From assembly GCA_029027985.1 (NCBI GenBank), contig CP119076.1, positions 1,178,001 to 1,242,000 on the forward strand: DNA of 64,000 bases, written 5' to 3'. The notes beneath the pieces are model-generated. The model worked only from the letters and a program-made list of their open reading frames with translations, was not told where the DNA came from and did no database searches. The stretch is from Klebsiella aerogenes (GTDB lineage Bacteria > Pseudomonadota > Gammaproteobacteria > Enterobacterales > Enterobacteriaceae). How positions within the stretch are numbered: position 1 is the first letter of the stretch; each line of letters begins with the position of its first letter. Positions 42,863-59,580 of the stretch are shown here, piece by piece. The position numbers and the translations under genes were made by a program.

Positions 42863-43818
42863 TGAAGCAACTTTGGTGTGCCATGTCGCTCATGGCAGGC
42901 AGCCTGTTCTTCTCCGCCAACGCCTCGGCTGATACATCGTCCGGGGCGTTGTTGCAGCAGATGAACCTGGCCAGCCAGTCTCTCAATTACGAGCTGTCTT
43001 TCGTCAGTATCAACAAACAGGGCGTTGAGTCGTTGCGTTATCGTCACGTGCGGCTGAACAACCAGCCTCTTGCCCAGCTACTGCAACTTGACGGCCCTCG
43101 TCGGGAAGTCGTGTTGCGCGGTACTGAAATCAGCTACTTCGAACCCGGTCTCGATCCGTTCACCTTGAACGGCGACTATATCGTCGATTCTCTGCCTTCC
43201 CTGGTCTATACCGATTTCAAGAAGTTGGCCGCCTATTACGATTTCATCTCCGTAGGCCGTACGCGTATTGCCGATCGCCTGTGCGATGTCGTGCGTGTGG
43301 TTGCCCGCGACGGTACGCGCTATAGCTATATCGCGTGGTTGGATGCCGAGACCAAGCTGCCGCTGCGTGTCGACTTGCTCGATCGCGATGGCGAAACGCT
43401 GGAACAGTTCCGGGTGGTCTCGTTCAATATCGGCGATAACGTGAGCTCAAGTATGGAAGCGCTGTCGAAAGCCAGCCTGCCGCCGCAGCTGTCGGTCCCT
43501 GAAAGCGGTAATAAAGCCAACTTCAACTGGGCGCCTACCTGGCTGCCGCAGGGGGTAACGGAAGTGTCCAGCAGCCAGCGTCGCTTACCGACCTTCGACG
43601 GCCCGGTAGAGTCGCGTCTCTATTCCGATGGCCTGTTCAGTTTCTCCGTCAATGTTAACCGCGCGACGGCAAACAGTAGCGAACAGCTGCTGCGCACCGG
43701 TCGCCGCACCGTCAGTACCTCGGTACGCGATAACGCTGAAATCTCAGTGGTTGGCGAATTACCGCCGCAGACGGCGAAACGTATTTCTGACAGCATTAAG
43801 TTCAGGGCGGCGCCATGA
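42862..43818 (+). CDS. rseB: RseB, periplasmic regulator of RseA cleavage
   Basis: A 318-residue periplasmic protein with a signal peptide ending ANASA near residue 23, a large LolA-like N-terminal domain and a small C-terminal domain. It binds RseA and shields it from DegS, and senses lipopolysaccharide or lipoproteins. The start overlaps the rseA stop by one base. Confidence 0.96.
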   Translation: MKQLWCAMSLMAGSLFFSANASADTSSGALLQQMNLASQSLNYELSFVSINKQGVESLRYRHVRLNNQPLAQLLQLDGPRREVVLRGTEISYFEPGLDPFTLNGDYIVDSLPSLVYTDFKKLAAYYDFISVGRTRIADRLCDVVRVVARDGTRYSYIAWLDAETKLPLRVDLLDRDGETLEQFRVVSFNIGDNVSSSMEALSKASLPPQLSVPESGNKANFNWAPTWLPQGVTEVSSSQRRLPTFDGPVESRLYSDGLFSFSVNVNRATANSSEQLLRTGRRTVSTSVRDNAEISVVGELPPQTAKRISDSIKFRAAP

Positions 43819-44294
43819 TCAAAGAGTGGGCGACCGTCATCTCCTGGCACGACGGCATGGCGCAGGTTCACTGCGACGTTAAAGCTTCCTGCAGCAGTTG
43901 CGCTTCGCGTGCCGGCTGCGGTAGCCGGGTGCTGAACAAACTGGGGCCGCAAACCAGCCATACCATTAGCGTTCCTTGCGACCAACCATTGGCTGCCGGG
44001 CAAAAAGTGGAGTTGGGTATTGCCGAAAGCAGTCTGCTGGGGTCGGCGATGCTGGTCTATATGGCGCCGCTGCTGGGATTGTTTGTGATGGCGTCGATTT
44101 TCCAGGTGCTGTTTGCCAGCGATATCGCTTCTCTGTGCGGCGCGGTGCTTGGCGGCGTCGGCGGGTTCCTGGTCGCGCGCGGCCTGTCGCCGCAGTTGGC
44201 TGCTCGCCAGTCGTGGCAGCCGGTGATTTTAAGCGTCGGTTTACCGCCAGATTTGCTGCGCGTCGAAACGCCTTCCTCAAGCGTGGGGCAGTGA
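43815..44294 (+). CDS. rseC: RseC, inner-membrane protein of the sigma-E operon
   Basis: The 159-residue protein has an N-terminal cysteine cluster (CSSCASRAGCG) and two membrane helices at about 75-95 and 100-120. RseC homologues also occur with Rnf complexes and affect SoxR reduction. The start overlaps rseB by four bases (ATGA). The weak inverted repeat ATGCTG/CAGCAT at 44354-44372 is the only terminator-like signal before lepA. Confidence 0.94.
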   Translation: MIKEWATVISWHDGMAQVHCDVKASCSSCASRAGCGSRVLNKLGPQTSHTISVPCDQPLAAGQKVELGIAESSLLGSAMLVYMAPLLGLFVMASIFQVLFASDIASLCGAVLGGVGGFLVARGLSPQLAARQSWQPVILSVGLPPDLLRVETPSSSVGQ

Positions 44295-44479
44295 TTTCAC
44301 TGGCCCTCATCTTTATTTACTCTTCCTGTCACAACGCCACAATTTCTGCCGTTATGCTGGATCTAACAGCATTTCCTGGTTTCGCGGATGTAGTGTAGAA
44401 TGCGGCGTTTTCGGATTAAAAAACGTCAGGCACAGAACAGCGGCCTCATGAGACTCGTAAGGCATAATTAACTCTAAAT

Positions 44480-46279
44480 ATGAAGAATATACGTAACTTT
44501 TCGATCATCGCTCACATCGACCACGGTAAGTCGACGCTGTCTGACCGTATCATCCAGATTTGCGGTGGCCTTTCTGATCGCGAAATGGCGGCCCAGGTAC
44601 TGGACTCCATGGAGCTTGAACGTGAGCGCGGCATTACCATCAAGGCGCAGAGCGTCACCCTGGATTATAAAGCCAGCGATGGTGAAACTTATCAGCTCAA
44701 CTTTATCGACACCCCGGGCCACGTTGACTTCTCCTATGAAGTATCCCGTTCCCTGGCGGCGTGCGAAGGCGCGTTGCTGGTGGTTGACGCCGGGCAGGGC
44801 GTAGAAGCTCAGACCCTGGCGAACTGCTATACCGCAATGGAAATGGACCTGGAAGTCGTGCCGGTTCTCAACAAAATCGACCTGCCTGCGGCCGACCCTG
44901 AGCGCGTAGCGGATGAAATTGAAGACATCGTCGGTATCGACGCCCACGATGCGGTGCGTTGCTCGGCGAAAACCGGCGTTGGCGTTCCTGACGTGCTGGA
45001 GCGCCTGGTGCGCGATATTCCGCCGCCGGAAGGCGATCCGGATGCGCCGCTGCAGGCGCTGATTATCGACTCCTGGTTCGATAACTACTTAGGCGTGGTA
45101 TCGCTGGTACGTATTAAGAACGGTACCATGCGTAAAGGCGACAAAATTAAGGTGATGAGCACCGGTCAGGTCTATAACGCCGACCGCCTGGGCATCTTCA
45201 CCCCGAAACAGGTTGACCGTACCGAGCTGAAATGCGGCGAGGTAGGTTGGCTGGTGTGCGCTATTAAAGACATCCTCGGCGCGCCGGTGGGCGATACCCT
45301 GACCGCCGCGCGTAATCCGGCGGATAAAGCGCTGCCGGGCTTCAAAAAAGTGAAGCCGCAGGTTTACGCCGGTCTGTTCCCGGTGAGCTCCGATGACTAC
45401 GAAAACTTCCGCGATGCTTTGGGCAAACTGAGCCTGAACGATGCTTCCCTGTTCTATGAGCCGGAGAGCTCGACAGCGCTGGGCTTCGGTTTCCGCTGCG
45501 GCTTCCTTGGCCTGCTGCACATGGAAATTATTCAGGAACGTCTGGAGCGTGAATACGATCTTGACCTGATTACCACCGCGCCGACGGTTGTCTACGAAGT
45601 AGAAACCACCTCGAAAGAGGTTATCTACGTCGACAGCCCGTCCAAGCTGCCGCCGCTGAATAATATTCAGGAACTGCGCGAGCCAATCGCTGAATGCCAC
45701 ATGCTGCTGCCGCAGGAGTTCCTCGGCAACGTGATCACCCTGTGCATCGAGAAACGCGGCGTGCAGACCAACATGGTTTACCACGGTAAGCAGGTTGCGT
45801 TGACCTACGAAATCCCGATGGCGGAAGTGGTCCTCGATTTCTTCGACCGTCTGAAGTCTACCTCCCGCGGCTATGCGTCGCTGGATTACAACTTCAAACG
45901 CTTCCAGGCCTCTAACATGGTGCGCGTTGATGTGCTGATCAACGGCGATCGCGTCGATGCGCTGGCGCTGATCACTCACAACGATAACGCCCCGTACCGC
46001 GGTCGCGAGCTGGTTGAGAAGATGAAAGAGCTGATCCCGCGTCAGCAGTTCGATATCGCGATTCAGGCAGCTATCGGCAACCACATCATCGCGCGCTCTA
46101 CCGTGAAACAGCTGCGTAAAAACGTCCTGGCGAAATGCTACGGCGGTGACGTCAGTCGTAAGAAAAAACTGCTGCAGAAGCAGAAAGACGGTAAAAAACG
46201 TATGAAGCAGGTCGGTAACGTAGAACTGCCGCAGGAAGCGTTCCTCGCCATTCTGCACGTTGGTAAAGACGGCAAATAA
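44480..46279 (+). CDS. lepA: LepA, elongation factor 4
   Basis: A 599-residue translational GTPase, the E. coli length. The G1 motif is [10 protein letters not shown]3 is DTPGHVDF and G4 NKID; domains II, III, V and the unique C-terminal domain ending in [18 protein letters not shown]-type sequence follow. It affects initiation and ribosome biogenesis. It forms an operon with lepB 14 bases downstream. Confidence 0.97.
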   Translation: MKNIRNFSIIAHIDHGKSTLSDRIIQICGGLSDREMAAQVLDSMELERERGITIKAQSVTLDYKASDGETYQLNFIDTPGHVDFSYEVSRSLAACEGALLVVDAGQGVEAQTLANCYTAMEMDLEVVPVLNKIDLPAADPERVADEIEDIVGIDAHDAVRCSAKTGVGVPDVLERLVRDIPPPEGDPDAPLQALIIDSWFDNYLGVVSLVRIKNGTMRKGDKIKVMSTGQVYNADRLGIFTPKQVDRTELKCGEVGWLVCAIKDILGAPVGDTLTAARNPADKALPGFKKVKPQVYAGLFPVSSDDYENFRDALGKLSLNDASLFYEPESSTALGFGFRCGFLGLLHMEIIQERLEREYDLDLITTAPTVVYEVETTSKEVIYVDSPSKLPPLNNIQELREPIAECHMLLPQEFLGNVITLCIEKRGVQTNMVYHGKQVALTYEIPMAEVVLDFFDRLKSTSRGYASLDYNFKRFQASNMVRVDVLINGDRVDALALITHNDNAPYRGRELVEKMKELIPRQQFDIAIQAAIGNHIIARSTVKQLRKNVLAKCYGGDVSRKKKLLQKQKDGKKRMKQVGNVELPQEAFLAILHVGKDGK

Positions 46280-46293
46280 CCTAAGGAGTTGGC

Positions 46294-47268
46294 ATGGCGA
46301 ACATGTTTGCCCTGATTCTGGTCATTGCGACCCTCGTGACGGGGCTGTTGTGGTGTCTGGATAAGTTCGTATTCGCACCAAAACGTCGTGAACGTCAGGC
46401 CGCTGCTCAGGCAGCGACCGGCGAGCAACTGGACAAGAAAACGCTGAAGAAAGTTGGCCCGAAGCCGGGCTGGCTGGAAACCGGCGCTTCGGTCTTTCCG
46501 GTGCTGGCGATCGTGCTGATTGTGCGTTCGTTTATCTATGAACCTTTCCAGATCCCGTCAGGTTCGATGATGCCGACCCTGCTGATTGGCGATTTCATCC
46601 TGGTGGAGAAGTTCGCCTATGGCATTAAAGACCCTATCTACCAGAAAACGCTGATCGAAACCGGTCATCCGAAGCGCGGCGATATCGTGGTCTTCAAGTA
46701 TCCGGAAGATCCGCGTCTTGATTACATCAAGCGTGCGGTCGGTCTGCCGGGCGATAAGGTTACTTACGATCCGGTTGCCAAACAGGTCACTATCGAGCCA
46801 GGCTGCGCATCAGGCCAGGCCTGCGGCAACGCACTGCCGGTAACCTATTCTAACGTGGAACCGAGCGATTTCGTGCAGACTTTCTCCCGCAGCAACGGCG
46901 GCGAAGCAACCAGCGGCTTCTGGCAGCTGCCGAAAGGCGAAACCAAAGCTGACGGCATTCGTCTAACCGAGCGCAAAGAGACGCTGGGCGAAGTGACACA
47001 CCGTATTCTGACGGTGCCAATCGCGCAGGATCAGGTTGGTATGTATTACCGTCAGTCCGGGCAGCCTCTGGCGACCTGGGTCGTTCCGCCGGGAGAATAC
47101 TTCATGATGGGCGACAACCGCGATAACAGCGCTGATAGCCGTTATTGGGGCTTTGTGCCGGAAGCGAACCTGGTGGGTAAAGCAACGGCTATCTGGATGA
47201 GCTTCGAGAAACAGGAAGGTGAGTGGCCAACCGGCGTACGTTTATCGCGCATTGGCGGCATTCATTAA
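46294..47268 (+). CDS. lepB: LepB, signal peptidase I
   Basis: The 324-residue inner-membrane protease removes signal peptides of exported proteins. It has two N-terminal membrane helices (about 4-22 and 62-77) and the catalytic dyad S91 (in PSGSMMPT) and K146 (in DYIKRAVG), numbered as in E. coli. The box MGDNRDNSADSR is present. AAGGAG precedes the ATG. Same operon as lepA. Confidence 0.98.
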   Translation: MANMFALILVIATLVTGLLWCLDKFVFAPKRRERQAAAQAATGEQLDKKTLKKVGPKPGWLETGASVFPVLAIVLIVRSFIYEPFQIPSGSMMPTLLIGDFILVEKFAYGIKDPIYQKTLIETGHPKRGDIVVFKYPEDPRLDYIKRAVGLPGDKVTYDPVAKQVTIEPGCASGQACGNALPVTYSNVEPSDFVQTFSRSNGGEATSGFWQLPKGETKADGIRLTERKETLGEVTHRILTVPIAQDQVGMYYRQSGQPLATWVVPPGEYFMMGDNRDNSADSRYWGFVPEANLVGKATAIWMSFEKQEGEWPTGVRLSRIGGIH

Positions 47269-47281
47269 TTCCCTGCCTTCA

Positions 47282-47314
47282 TTCACGCTGCCGATGCAAT
47301 AACGGCAGCGTGAA
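47282..47314 (+). terminator. Terminator-like hairpin after lepB
   Basis: A perfect 12-bp stem (47282-47293 with 47303-47314) is followed by TTATTT, a weak T tract. It probably ends lepA-lepB transcripts in part. Confidence 0.65.
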
Positions 47315-47414
47315 TTATTTAAAATTTAAATCCATTCAAACTAACGACATCCCTTGTCGTTGCGTATAGAATATCCCCCCGAAGTTTTTGGTTGTCTCTC
47401 GAAAGAGTGACACT

Positions 47415-47488
47415 GCACACGAAAGCGCGTTGGTTAATTTCTACCCTTATATATCAAGGGTATGTATTCTCAGGTCGGTTTCGTGTGC
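47415..47488 (+). promoter_or_regulatory. rnc leader stem-loops (RNase III autoregulation site)
   Basis: GCACACGAAA (47415-47424) pairs with TTTCGTGTGC (47479-47488) to form a long stem that encloses a second hairpin, TACCCTT/AAGGGTA (47442-47462). This fits the E. coli rnc leader, which RNase III cuts to destabilise its own mRNA. The pairing is seen; cleavage is inferred. Confidence 0.82.
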
Positions 47489-47518
47489 TGCATCTTTGAC
47501 GCATTCATTTATTGGTAA

Positions 47519-49104
<1,586 letters not shown>

Positions 49105-49115
49105 GTTAACGCAAC

Positions 49116-49853
49116 GTGGATGGATGGCAGCGTGCCTTTGTCCTGCATAGCCGACCGTGGAGCGAAACCAGCCTGATGCTGGACGTCTTCACGGAAGAGT
49201 CCGGTCGCGTGCGCCTGGTTGCCAAAGGCGCACGCTCCAAACGCTCTAATCTCAAGGGCGCCTTACAGCCTTTTACCCCCTTACTGGTTCGCTTCGGCGG
49301 CCGCGGCGAAGTGAAAACCCTTCGCAGCGCGGAAGCCGTTTCGCTGGCGTTGCCGCTCAGCGGCATCACACTCTACAGCGGTCTCTACGTTAACGAACTC
49401 ATCTCCCGTGTGCTTGAGCACGAAACGCGCTTCTCCGAACTCTTTTTCGACTACCTGCACTGTATCCAGGCGCTCGCCGGCGCCAGTGGTTCACCGGAGC
49501 CCGCGCTGCGACGCTTTGAGCTGGCGCTGCTGGGGCATCTGGGCTATGGCGTTGATTTTCTTCACTGCGCCGGCAGCGGCGATCCGGTGGATGACACGAT
49601 GACCTACCGCTATCGTGAAGAAAAAGGCTTTATCGCCAGCATGGTGATTGATAACAGCAGTTTTACCGGGCACCATTTGAAGGCGTTGGCTAGCCGCGAG
49701 TTTCCGGATATCGATACGCTGCGCGCCGCGAAGCGCTTTACCCGTATCGCCCTGAAGCCGTATCTTGGTGGGAAACCGCTCAAGAGCCGGGAATTGTTTC
49801 GCCAGTTTATGCCCGCGCGAAAGGTGCGGGCGGATAATACGAATAATGATTAA
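49116..49853 (+). CDS. recO: RecO, recombination mediator
   Basis: RecO works with RecR to load RecA on SSB-coated DNA in gap repair. The 245-residue protein (E. coli 242) begins with an OB fold ([20 protein letters not shown]) followed by an alpha-helical domain. The start is GTG at 49116, the only codon that gives the conserved beginning. It lies 11 bases after era. Confidence 0.95.
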   Translation: MDGWQRAFVLHSRPWSETSLMLDVFTEESGRVRLVAKGARSKRSNLKGALQPFTPLLVRFGGRGEVKTLRSAEAVSLALPLSGITLYSGLYVNELISRVLEHETRFSELFFDYLHCIQALAGASGSPEPALRRFELALLGHLGYGVDFLHCAGSGDPVDDTMTYRYREEKGFIASMVIDNSSFTGHHLKALASREFPDIDTLRAAKRFTRIALKPYLGGKPLKSRELFRQFMPARKVRADNTNND

Positions 49854-49864
49854 CGAGGATTGTC

Positions 49865-50596
49865 ATGGCTGAATTACTGTTAGGGGTCAATATTGACCAC
49901 ATTGCGACATTACGTAACGCGCGCGGCACCGCTTATCCGGATCCGGTTCAGGCGGCTTTCATCGCCGAGCAGGCCGGTGCTGATGGTATCACCGTGCATC
50001 TGCGCGAAGACCGTCGCCATATCACCGACCGTGATGTTCGCATCCTGCGCCAGACGTTGCATACCCGCATGAATCTCGAAATGGCGGTCACCGAAGAGAT
50101 GCTGGCGATTGCCTGCGAGACCAAACCGCATTTCTGTTGCCTGGTGCCGGAGAAGCGTCAGGAAGTGACCACCGAGGGGGGACTTGATGTTGCCGGACAG
50201 CGTGACAAGATGCGCGATGCCTGCAAACGTCTGGCGGACGCCGGGATCCTGGTCTCCTTGTTTATTGATGCGGATGACGAGCAGATCAAAGCGGCGGCGG
50301 ACGTCGGCGCGCCGTATATCGAAATCCACACCGGCTGTTATGCCGATGCCAAAACCGATGCCGATCAGGCGAAGGAACTGGATCGTATTGCTAAAGCGGC
50401 CACCTATGCCGCCAGCCTCGGGCTGAAAGTGAACGCCGGTCATGGCCTGACCTACCACAACGTGAAGGCGGTTGCCGCATTACCGGAAATGCACGAGCTG
50501 AATATCGGTCACGCGATTATTGGTCGCGCGGTGATGAGCGGCCTACAGGAAGCGGTAGCGGAAATGAAGCGTCTGATGCTGGAAGCACGCGGCTAA
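49865..50596 (+). CDS. pdxJ: PdxJ, pyridoxine 5'-phosphate synthase
   Basis: PdxJ condenses 1-deoxyxylulose 5-phosphate with 3-amino-2-oxopropyl phosphate in vitamin B6 synthesis. The 243-residue TIM barrel shows [16 protein letters not shown] at the N-terminus, [12 protein letters not shown] and the phosphate-binding [10 protein letters not shown]. The stop overlaps the acpS start by one base, the classic pdxJ-acpS coupling. Confidence 0.98.
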   Translation: MAELLLGVNIDHIATLRNARGTAYPDPVQAAFIAEQAGADGITVHLREDRRHITDRDVRILRQTLHTRMNLEMAVTEEMLAIACETKPHFCCLVPEKRQEVTTEGGLDVAGQRDKMRDACKRLADAGILVSLFIDADDEQIKAAADVGAPYIEIHTGCYADAKTDADQAKELDRIAKAATYAASLGLKVNAGHGLTYHNVKAVAALPEMHELNIGHAIIGRAVMSGLQEAVAEMKRLMLEARG

Positions 50597-50976
50597 TGGC
50601 GATTCTCGGGCTGGGGACCGACATCGTCGAAATTGCCCGCATTGAAGCCGTGATCGCCCGCAGCGGCGATCGCCTCGCGCGCCGGGTGCTGAGCGACCAC
50701 GAGTGGAGCATTTGGGAGCAGCACCAGCAGCCGGTGCGTTTCCTGGCGAAACGCTTTGCGGTCAAAGAGGCGGCGGCGAAAGCGCTGGGCACCGGAATTC
50801 GTAACGGTCTGGCCTTTAACCAGTTCGAGGTGTACAACGACGAGTTGGGCAAGCCGAAACTGCGGCTATGGGGTGAAGCGAAGCTGCTGGCTGAACGGAT
50901 GGGGGTGAGCAATATTCATGTCACCCTGGCCGACGAGCGGCATTACGCCTGCGCCACGGTGATCGTCGAAAGCTAA
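50596..50976 (+). CDS. acpS: AcpS, holo-[acyl-carrier-protein] synthase
   Basis: AcpS attaches 4'-phosphopantetheine to ACP. The 126-residue protein has the magnesium-binding D9 in [13 protein letters not shown] and the [14 protein letters not shown] motif (E58). It is last in the rnc-acpS gene cluster. The gap to convergent yfhL is eight bases, so the ShoB-OhsC toxin/sRNA locus I recall from E. coli at this point is absent. Confidence 0.97.
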   Translation: MAILGLGTDIVEIARIEAVIARSGDRLARRVLSDHEWSIWEQHQQPVRFLAKRFAVKEAAAKALGTGIRNGLAFNQFEVYNDELGKPKLRLWGEAKLLAERMGVSNIHVTLADERHYACATVIVES

Positions 50977-50984
50977 ACCGGCGG

Positions 50985-52150
<1,166 letters not shown>

Positions 52151-52367
52151 GGCTTCTCCGAAGGAGGGCATTGGTGGCTGGAAGAATTTTGTATTCGATT
52201 ATAAGTGGAATAGTACGAATTATTAATTCTGCTGTGAAGAATTACTCTCTTATGGGGCTTGATTCTGAATCTTGCCTCAACGTCGGCGGACAATTTCACG
52301 TTCGCCGCTGCAAGCCTGTTAAGCTGTCGGCATCGCCAGGAAAATCCGTATAAAAAAGGAGATTGGT

Positions 52368-55124
<2,757 letters not shown>

Positions 55125-55289
55125 ATAGTTAATTTTCTGCAGCGTGGAAATCCTCAGCTGGGTATATCCGGGAAAAGTCATAAGGTTGTCGTAGGATGTG
55201 CGGCATTTTGCTTAAGAATGCGCCAGTTGGCAACTTATTCGCGAGGTATGTCACATTTATTGGTAAAGCTGATGAATCATTTTATTTCT

Positions 55290-55328
55290 ACGCAAACGGT
55301 TTCGTCAGGGCGCAGGATTCTCTATAAT
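55290..55328 (+). promoter_or_regulatory. purL promoter with PurR operator
   Basis: ACGCAAACGGTTTCGT (55290-55305) matches the PurR consensus ACGCAAACGTTTTCNT at nearly all positions. A perfect TATAAT lies at 55323-55328, with the -35 region (TTTCGT, 55300-55305) inside the operator. Repression by PurR with hypoxanthine or guanine is expected. Confidence 0.87.
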
Positions 55329-55379
55329 GACGCCCGTTTCCCCCTGGCTCACCTTGAAAGCTTCGAAGACGAGAGACTT

Positions 55380-58300
55380 ATGATGGATATTTTGCGTGGT
55401 TCACCTGCACTGTCGGCATTCCGTATCAACAAACTGCTGGCACGTTTTCAGGCGGCCAACCTGCCGGTTAGCACCCTGTACGCGGAGTATGTTCACTTTG
55501 CCGACCTGAGCGCCCCATTAAGCGATGAAGAGCGCGAGAGGCTGGCAAGACTGCTCAAGTATGGCCCGAACCTCAGCAGCCATACGCCAACCGGTAAATT
55601 ACTGCTCGTCACCCCTCGCCCCGGCACTATCTCTCCCTGGTCTTCCAAAGCTACCGACATCGCGCATAACTGCGGTTTGTCGCAGGTCGTGCGCCTGGAG
55701 CGCGGCGTGGCGTACTACGTTGAGGCACAGGGTCTGAGCGATGCACAGTGGGACGCCGTTGCGGCGGAACTGCACGATCGCATGATGGAAAGCGTTTTCG
55801 CGGAGCTGGAAGAGGGCGAGAAGCTGTTTGCTCACCATCAGCCGACGCCGGTCACCAGCGTCGATTTGCTGGGGCAGGGGCGTCAGGCGTTGATTGACGC
55901 CAACCTCCGTCTGGGATTGGCGCTGGCGGACGACGAAATCGACTACCTGCAGGACGCGTTCATCAAGCTTGGCCGCAATCCTAACGATATCGAACTGTAT
56001 ATGTTCGCGCAGGCTAACTCGGAACACTGTCGCCATAAGATTTTTAACGCCGACTGGATTATTGACGGCGAACAACAGCCGAAGTCGCTGTTTAAAATGA
56101 TTAAAAATACCTTCGAGAAAAACCCGGAATACGTCCTGTCTGCTTATAAAGACAACGCCGCGGTGATGGAAGGTTCTGAAGTCGGCCGTTATTTCGCTGA
56201 CCACCAGACCGGGCGCTACGACTTCCACCAGGAGTCGGCGCACATTCTGATGAAAGTGGAAACCCATAACCACCCGACGGCGATTTCGCCCTGGCCGGGC
56301 GCAGCCACCGGTTCCGGCGGCGAGATCCGCGATGAAGGCGCGACCGGACGCGGCGCGAAGCCGAAGGCGGGGCTGGTCGGCTTCTCGGTGTCTAACTTGC
56401 GTATTCCGGGCTTTGAGCAGCCGTGGGAAGAAGATTTCGGTAAACCGGATCGCATCGTCACCGCGCTGGACATCATGACCGAAGGCCCACTGGGCGGCGC
56501 GGCATTTAACAACGAATTCGGTCGTCCGGCATTGAACGGCTACTTCCGTACCTATGAAGAGAAAGTGACCAGCCACAACGGCGAAGAACTGCGCGGCTAC
56601 CACAAACCGATCATGCTGGCGGGCGGGATCGGCAATATCCGTGGCGAGCACGTGCAGAAGGGCGAAATTACCGTTGGCGCTAAGCTTATCGTGTTGGGCG
56701 GCCCGGCGATGAATATTGGTCTCGGTGGTGGCGCGGCTTCGTCCATGGCCTCCGGTCAGTCCGATGCCGACCTGGATTTCGCCTCCGTGCAGCGCGACAA
56801 CCCGGAAATGGAACGTCGTTGCCAGGAAGTTATCGATCGCTGCTGGCAGTTGGGCGATGCCAACCCGATTCTGTTTATTCATGACGTCGGCGCGGGCGGC
56901 CTCTCCAACGCGATGCCTGAACTGGTTAGCGACGGCGGCCGCGGTGGTAAATTCCAGCTACGCGATATTCTTAGCGATGAACCAGGCATGAGTCCGCTGG
57001 AAATCTGGTGCAACGAATCCCAGGAACGTTATGTTCTGGCGGTCGCACCGGAGCAACTGCCGCTGTTTGAAGAACTGTGCCGCCGCGAGCGCGCGCCTTA
57101 TGCGGTCATCGGCGAAGCGACGGCGGAGCAGCATCTTAGCCTGAGTGACAGCCACTTTAACGATCAGCCGATCGACCTGCCGCTGGATGTCCTGCTCGGT
57201 AAAACGCCGAAAATGACCCGCGACGTGCGTACGCTGAAAGCGCAGGGCAGCGAGCTGGATCGTCAGCCGATGACCATTGCTGACGCGGTTAACCGTGTGC
57301 TGCACCTGCCGACCGTCGCCGAGAAAACCTTCCTCGTCACTATCGGCGACCGTACCGTTACCGGTATGGTGGCGCGTGACCAGATGGTGGGGCCATGGCA
57401 GATTCCGGTGGCGAACTGTGCGGTCACTACCGCCAGTCTCGACAGCTACTACGGCGAAGCGATGGCGATGGGCGAACGCGCGCCGGTGGCGCTGCTGGAC
57501 TTTGCCGCCTCTGCCCGTCTGGCGGTCGGCGAAGCGCTGACTAACATCGCCGCCACGCAGATTGGCGAACTGAACCGCGTGAAGCTGTCGGCGAACTGGA
57601 TGGCCGCAGCCGGTCACCCGGGTGAAGATGCCGGTCTGTATGAAGCGGTAAAAGCCGTTGGTGAAGAGCTGTGTCCGGCGCTGGGCTTGACTATCCCGGT
57701 GGGTAAAGACTCGATGTCGATGAAAACTCGCTGGCAGGAAGGCAGCGAGCAGCGCGAAATGACCTCGCCGCTGTCGCTGGTGATTTCCGCTTTCGCCCGC
57801 GTTGAAGACGTGCGCGGCACCGTTACGCCGCAGCTCTCTACTGAAGACAATGCCCTGTTGCTGATTGATTTGGGCAAAGGGCGCAACGCGCTTGGCGCCA
57901 CGGCGCTGGCGCAGGTCTATCGCCAGCTCGGCGAGCAACCGGCCGATGTGCGCGACGTCGCGCAGCTGAAAGGCTTCTGGGATGCGATGCAGGCGCTGGT
58001 GGCGCAGCGTAAGCTGCTGGCCTATCACGACCGCTCCGATGGCGGCCTGTTAGTGACGCTGGCGGAAATGGCTTTCGCTGGCCACTGCGGCATTACTGCC
58101 GATATTGCCGCGCTGGGCGACGATCGTCTGGCGGCGCTGTTCAACGAAGAACTGGGTGCGGTGATTCAGGTTCGCGCGGCGGACCGCGAAGCGGTGGAAG
58201 CGCTGCTGGCGGCGCATGGTCTGGCGGACTGCGTACACTACCTCGGCCAGGCAACGGCGGGCGACCGCTTTGTTATCGCCGCCGACGGCCAGCCGCTGTT

Positions 58301-59267
58301 TAGCGAAAGCCGTACCACCCTGCGTATGTGGTGGGCGGAAACCACCTGGCAGATGCAGCGTCTGCGCGACAACCCGGAGTGCGCCGACCAGGAGCACGAG
58401 GCGAAGACCAACGACGCCGACCCAGGTCTCAACGTTAAGCTGTCGTTTGATATCAATGAGGATGTTGCTGCGCCGTATATTGCTACCGGCGCGCGCCCGA
58501 AAGTGGCCGTGCTGCGCGAGCAGGGCGTTAACTCCCATGTTGAAATGGCGGCGGCTTTCCATCGCGCCGGTTTCGATGCTATCGATGTTCACATGAGCGA
58601 CCTGTTGGCGGGCCGTACTGGTCTTGACGATTTCCAGGCGCTGGTGGCCTGCGGCGGCTTCTCCTACGGCGATGTGTTGGGAGCCGGCGAAGGTTGGGCG
58701 AAATCGATTCTGTTCAACGAGCGCGTACGTGATGAATTCGCCACCTTCTTCCATCGCCCGCAGACGCTGGCGCTGGGCGTGTGCAACGGTTGTCAGATGA
58801 TGTCCAATCTGCGCGAGCTGATCCCCGGTAGCGACCTGTGGCCGCGCTTCGTGCGTAACCACTCCGACCGCTTTGAAGCGCGCTTTAGCCTGGTTGAAGT
58901 CACCCAGAGCCCGTCGCTGCTGCTGCAGGGGATGGTCGGGTCGATGATGCCAATCGCCGTTTCCCACGGTGAAGGGCAGGTGGAGGTTCGTGATAGCGCG
59001 CATCTGGCTCAGCTTGAGGGCAAAGGTCTGGTGGCGCTGCGCTTCGTCGATAACTTCGGCAAAGTGACGGAGCGTTATCCGGCGAACCCGAATGGTTCAG
59101 CGAACGGCATCACCGCAGTGACCAGCGAAAGCGGTCGCGCAACGATTATGATGCCGCACCCGGAACGCGTCTTCCGTACCGTCAGTAACTCCTGGCACCC
59201 GGAAAACTGGGGCGAGGACAGCCCATGGATGCGTATTTTCCGCAACGCGCGTAAACAACTGGGTTAA
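55380..59267 (+). CDS. purL: PurL, phosphoribosylformylglycinamidine synthase
   Basis: The 1295-residue single-chain enzyme converts FGAR to FGAM in purine synthesis. An N-terminal PurS-like domain and linker precede the two-part ATP-binding synthetase core (with [19 protein letters not shown] near residue 295), and a C-terminal glutaminase domain starts near 1040 ([15 protein letters not shown], nucleophile cysteine in GVCNGCQM). The frame is open 54 codons upstream; the ATG at 55380 ([14 protein letters not shown]) matches E. coli. Confidence 0.98.
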   Translation: MMDILRGSPALSAFRINKLLARFQAANLPVSTLYAEYVHFADLSAPLSDEERERLARLLKYGPNLSSHTPTGKLLLVTPRPGTISPWSSKATDIAHNCGLSQVVRLERGVAYYVEAQGLSDAQWDAVAAELHDRMMESVFAELEEGEKLFAHHQPTPVTSVDLLGQGRQALIDANLRLGLALADDEIDYLQDAFIKLGRNPNDIELYMFAQANSEHCRHKIFNADWIIDGEQQPKSLFKMIKNTFEKNPEYVLSAYKDNAAVMEGSEVGRYFADHQTGRYDFHQESAHILMKVETHNHPTAISPWPGAATGSGGEIRDEGATGRGAKPKAGLVGFSVSNLRIPGFEQPWEEDFGKPDRIVTALDIMTEGPLGGAAFNNEFGRPALNGYFRTYEEKVTSHNGEELRGYHKPIMLAGGIGNIRGEHVQKGEITVGAKLIVLGGPAMNIGLGGGAASSMASGQSDADLDFASVQRDNPEMERRCQEVIDRCWQLGDANPILFIHDVGAGGLSNAMPELVSDGGRGGKFQLRDILSDEPGMSPLEIWCNESQERYVLAVAPEQLPLFEELCRRERAPYAVIGEATAEQHLSLSDSHFNDQPIDLPLDVLLGKTPKMTRDVRTLKAQGSELDRQPMTIADAVNRVLHLPTVAEKTFLVTIGDRTVTGMVARDQMVGPWQIPVANCAVTTASLDSYYGEAMAMGERAPVALLDFAASARLAVGEALTNIAATQIGELNRVKLSANWMAAAGHPGEDAGLYEAVKAVGEELCPALGLTIPVGKDSMSMKTRWQEGSEQREMTSPLSLVISAFARVEDVRGTVTPQLSTEDNALLLIDLGKGRNALGATALAQVYRQLGEQPADVRDVAQLKGFWDAMQALVAQRKLLAYHDRSDGGLLVTLAEMAFAGHCGITADIAALGDDRLAALFNEELGAVIQVRAADREAVEALLAAHGLADCVHYLGQATAGDRFVIAADGQPLFSESRTTLRMWWAETTWQMQRLRDNPECADQEHEAKTNDADPGLNVKLSFDINEDVAAPYIATGARPKVAVLREQGVNSHVEMAAAFHRAGFDAIDVHMSDLLAGRTGLDDFQALVACGGFSYGDVLGAGEGWAKSILFNERVRDEFATFFHRPQTLALGVCNGCQMMSNLRELIPGSDLWPRFVRNHSDRFEARFSLVEVTQSPSLLLQGMVGSMMPIAVSHGEGQVEVRDSAHLAQLEGKGLVALRFVDNFGKVTERYPANPNGSANGITAVTSESGRATIMMPHPERVFRTVSNSWHPENWGEDSPWMRIFRNARKQLG

Positions 59268-59298
59268 TTACCGCGCGATATCCACGTTGTTAACATCA

Positions 59299-59326
59299 GC
59301 CCCCTGCGAATTCAGGGGGCTTTTTT
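59299..59326 (+). terminator. Rho-independent terminator of purL
   Basis: GCCCCCTG and CAGGGGGC (59299-59306 with 59313-59320) form an 8-bp stem followed by six T, 31 bases after the purL stop. Confidence 0.9.
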
Positions 59327-59351
59327 GTTTGTGACGTGTGCCGCATCGCTG

Positions 59352-59465
59352 TGTCGGGAATTGCAGACAAACGCGATCTGCTGGTGTCTCCAAATGGAGA
59401 CATTTAACATATTGATTTTAAAGGTATACTATTTAAATCTGATTTGGTGTTGCTAATTGGCGACA
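59352..59465 (+). promoter_or_regulatory. Three GlrR activator sites upstream of glmY
   Basis: Sites fitting TGTC-N10-GACA lie at 59352-59369 and 59385-59402 (both perfect) and at 59448-59465 (TGTT-N10-GACA, one mismatch). They lie about 115-230 bases upstream of the glmY start, the range for a sigma-54 enhancer. Three GlrR sites are known for E. coli glmY. Confidence 0.85.
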
Positions 59466-59553
59466 TCTTGGTTAAAAAATGAATAAGTTAATTCTGGCGG
59501 AAAATGCCATCTAATTACTTATATATCATTATGTTAATAATTAATTTGAAAGA

Positions 59554-59569
59554 TGGCATAGTTCGTGCA
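59554..59569 (+). promoter_or_regulatory. Sigma-54 promoter of glmY
   Basis: TGGCATAGTTCGTGCA has the GG and GC dinucleotides ten bases apart required for sigma-54 (-24/-12), twelve bases before the RNA start. An overlapping sigma-70 promoter (TTTGAA 59545-59550, CATAAT 59568-59573) would start at nearly the same base, as in E. coli. Confidence 0.85.
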
Positions 59570-59580
59570 TAATAATCAGC

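Noticed and set aside
44354-44372. ATGCTG/CAGCAT inverted repeat as the rseC terminator
   Set aside because: Only six base pairs and no proper T tract, so termination cannot be claimed.
45089-46258. 389-residue ORF antisense to lepA
   Set aside because: Shadow of the conserved lepA frame with biased, Gln/Arg/His-rich composition and no family signature.
55599-58028. Long antisense ORFs across purL (427 and 356 residues)
   Set aside because: Both follow the purL codon pattern on the other strand and lack start signals or domains.
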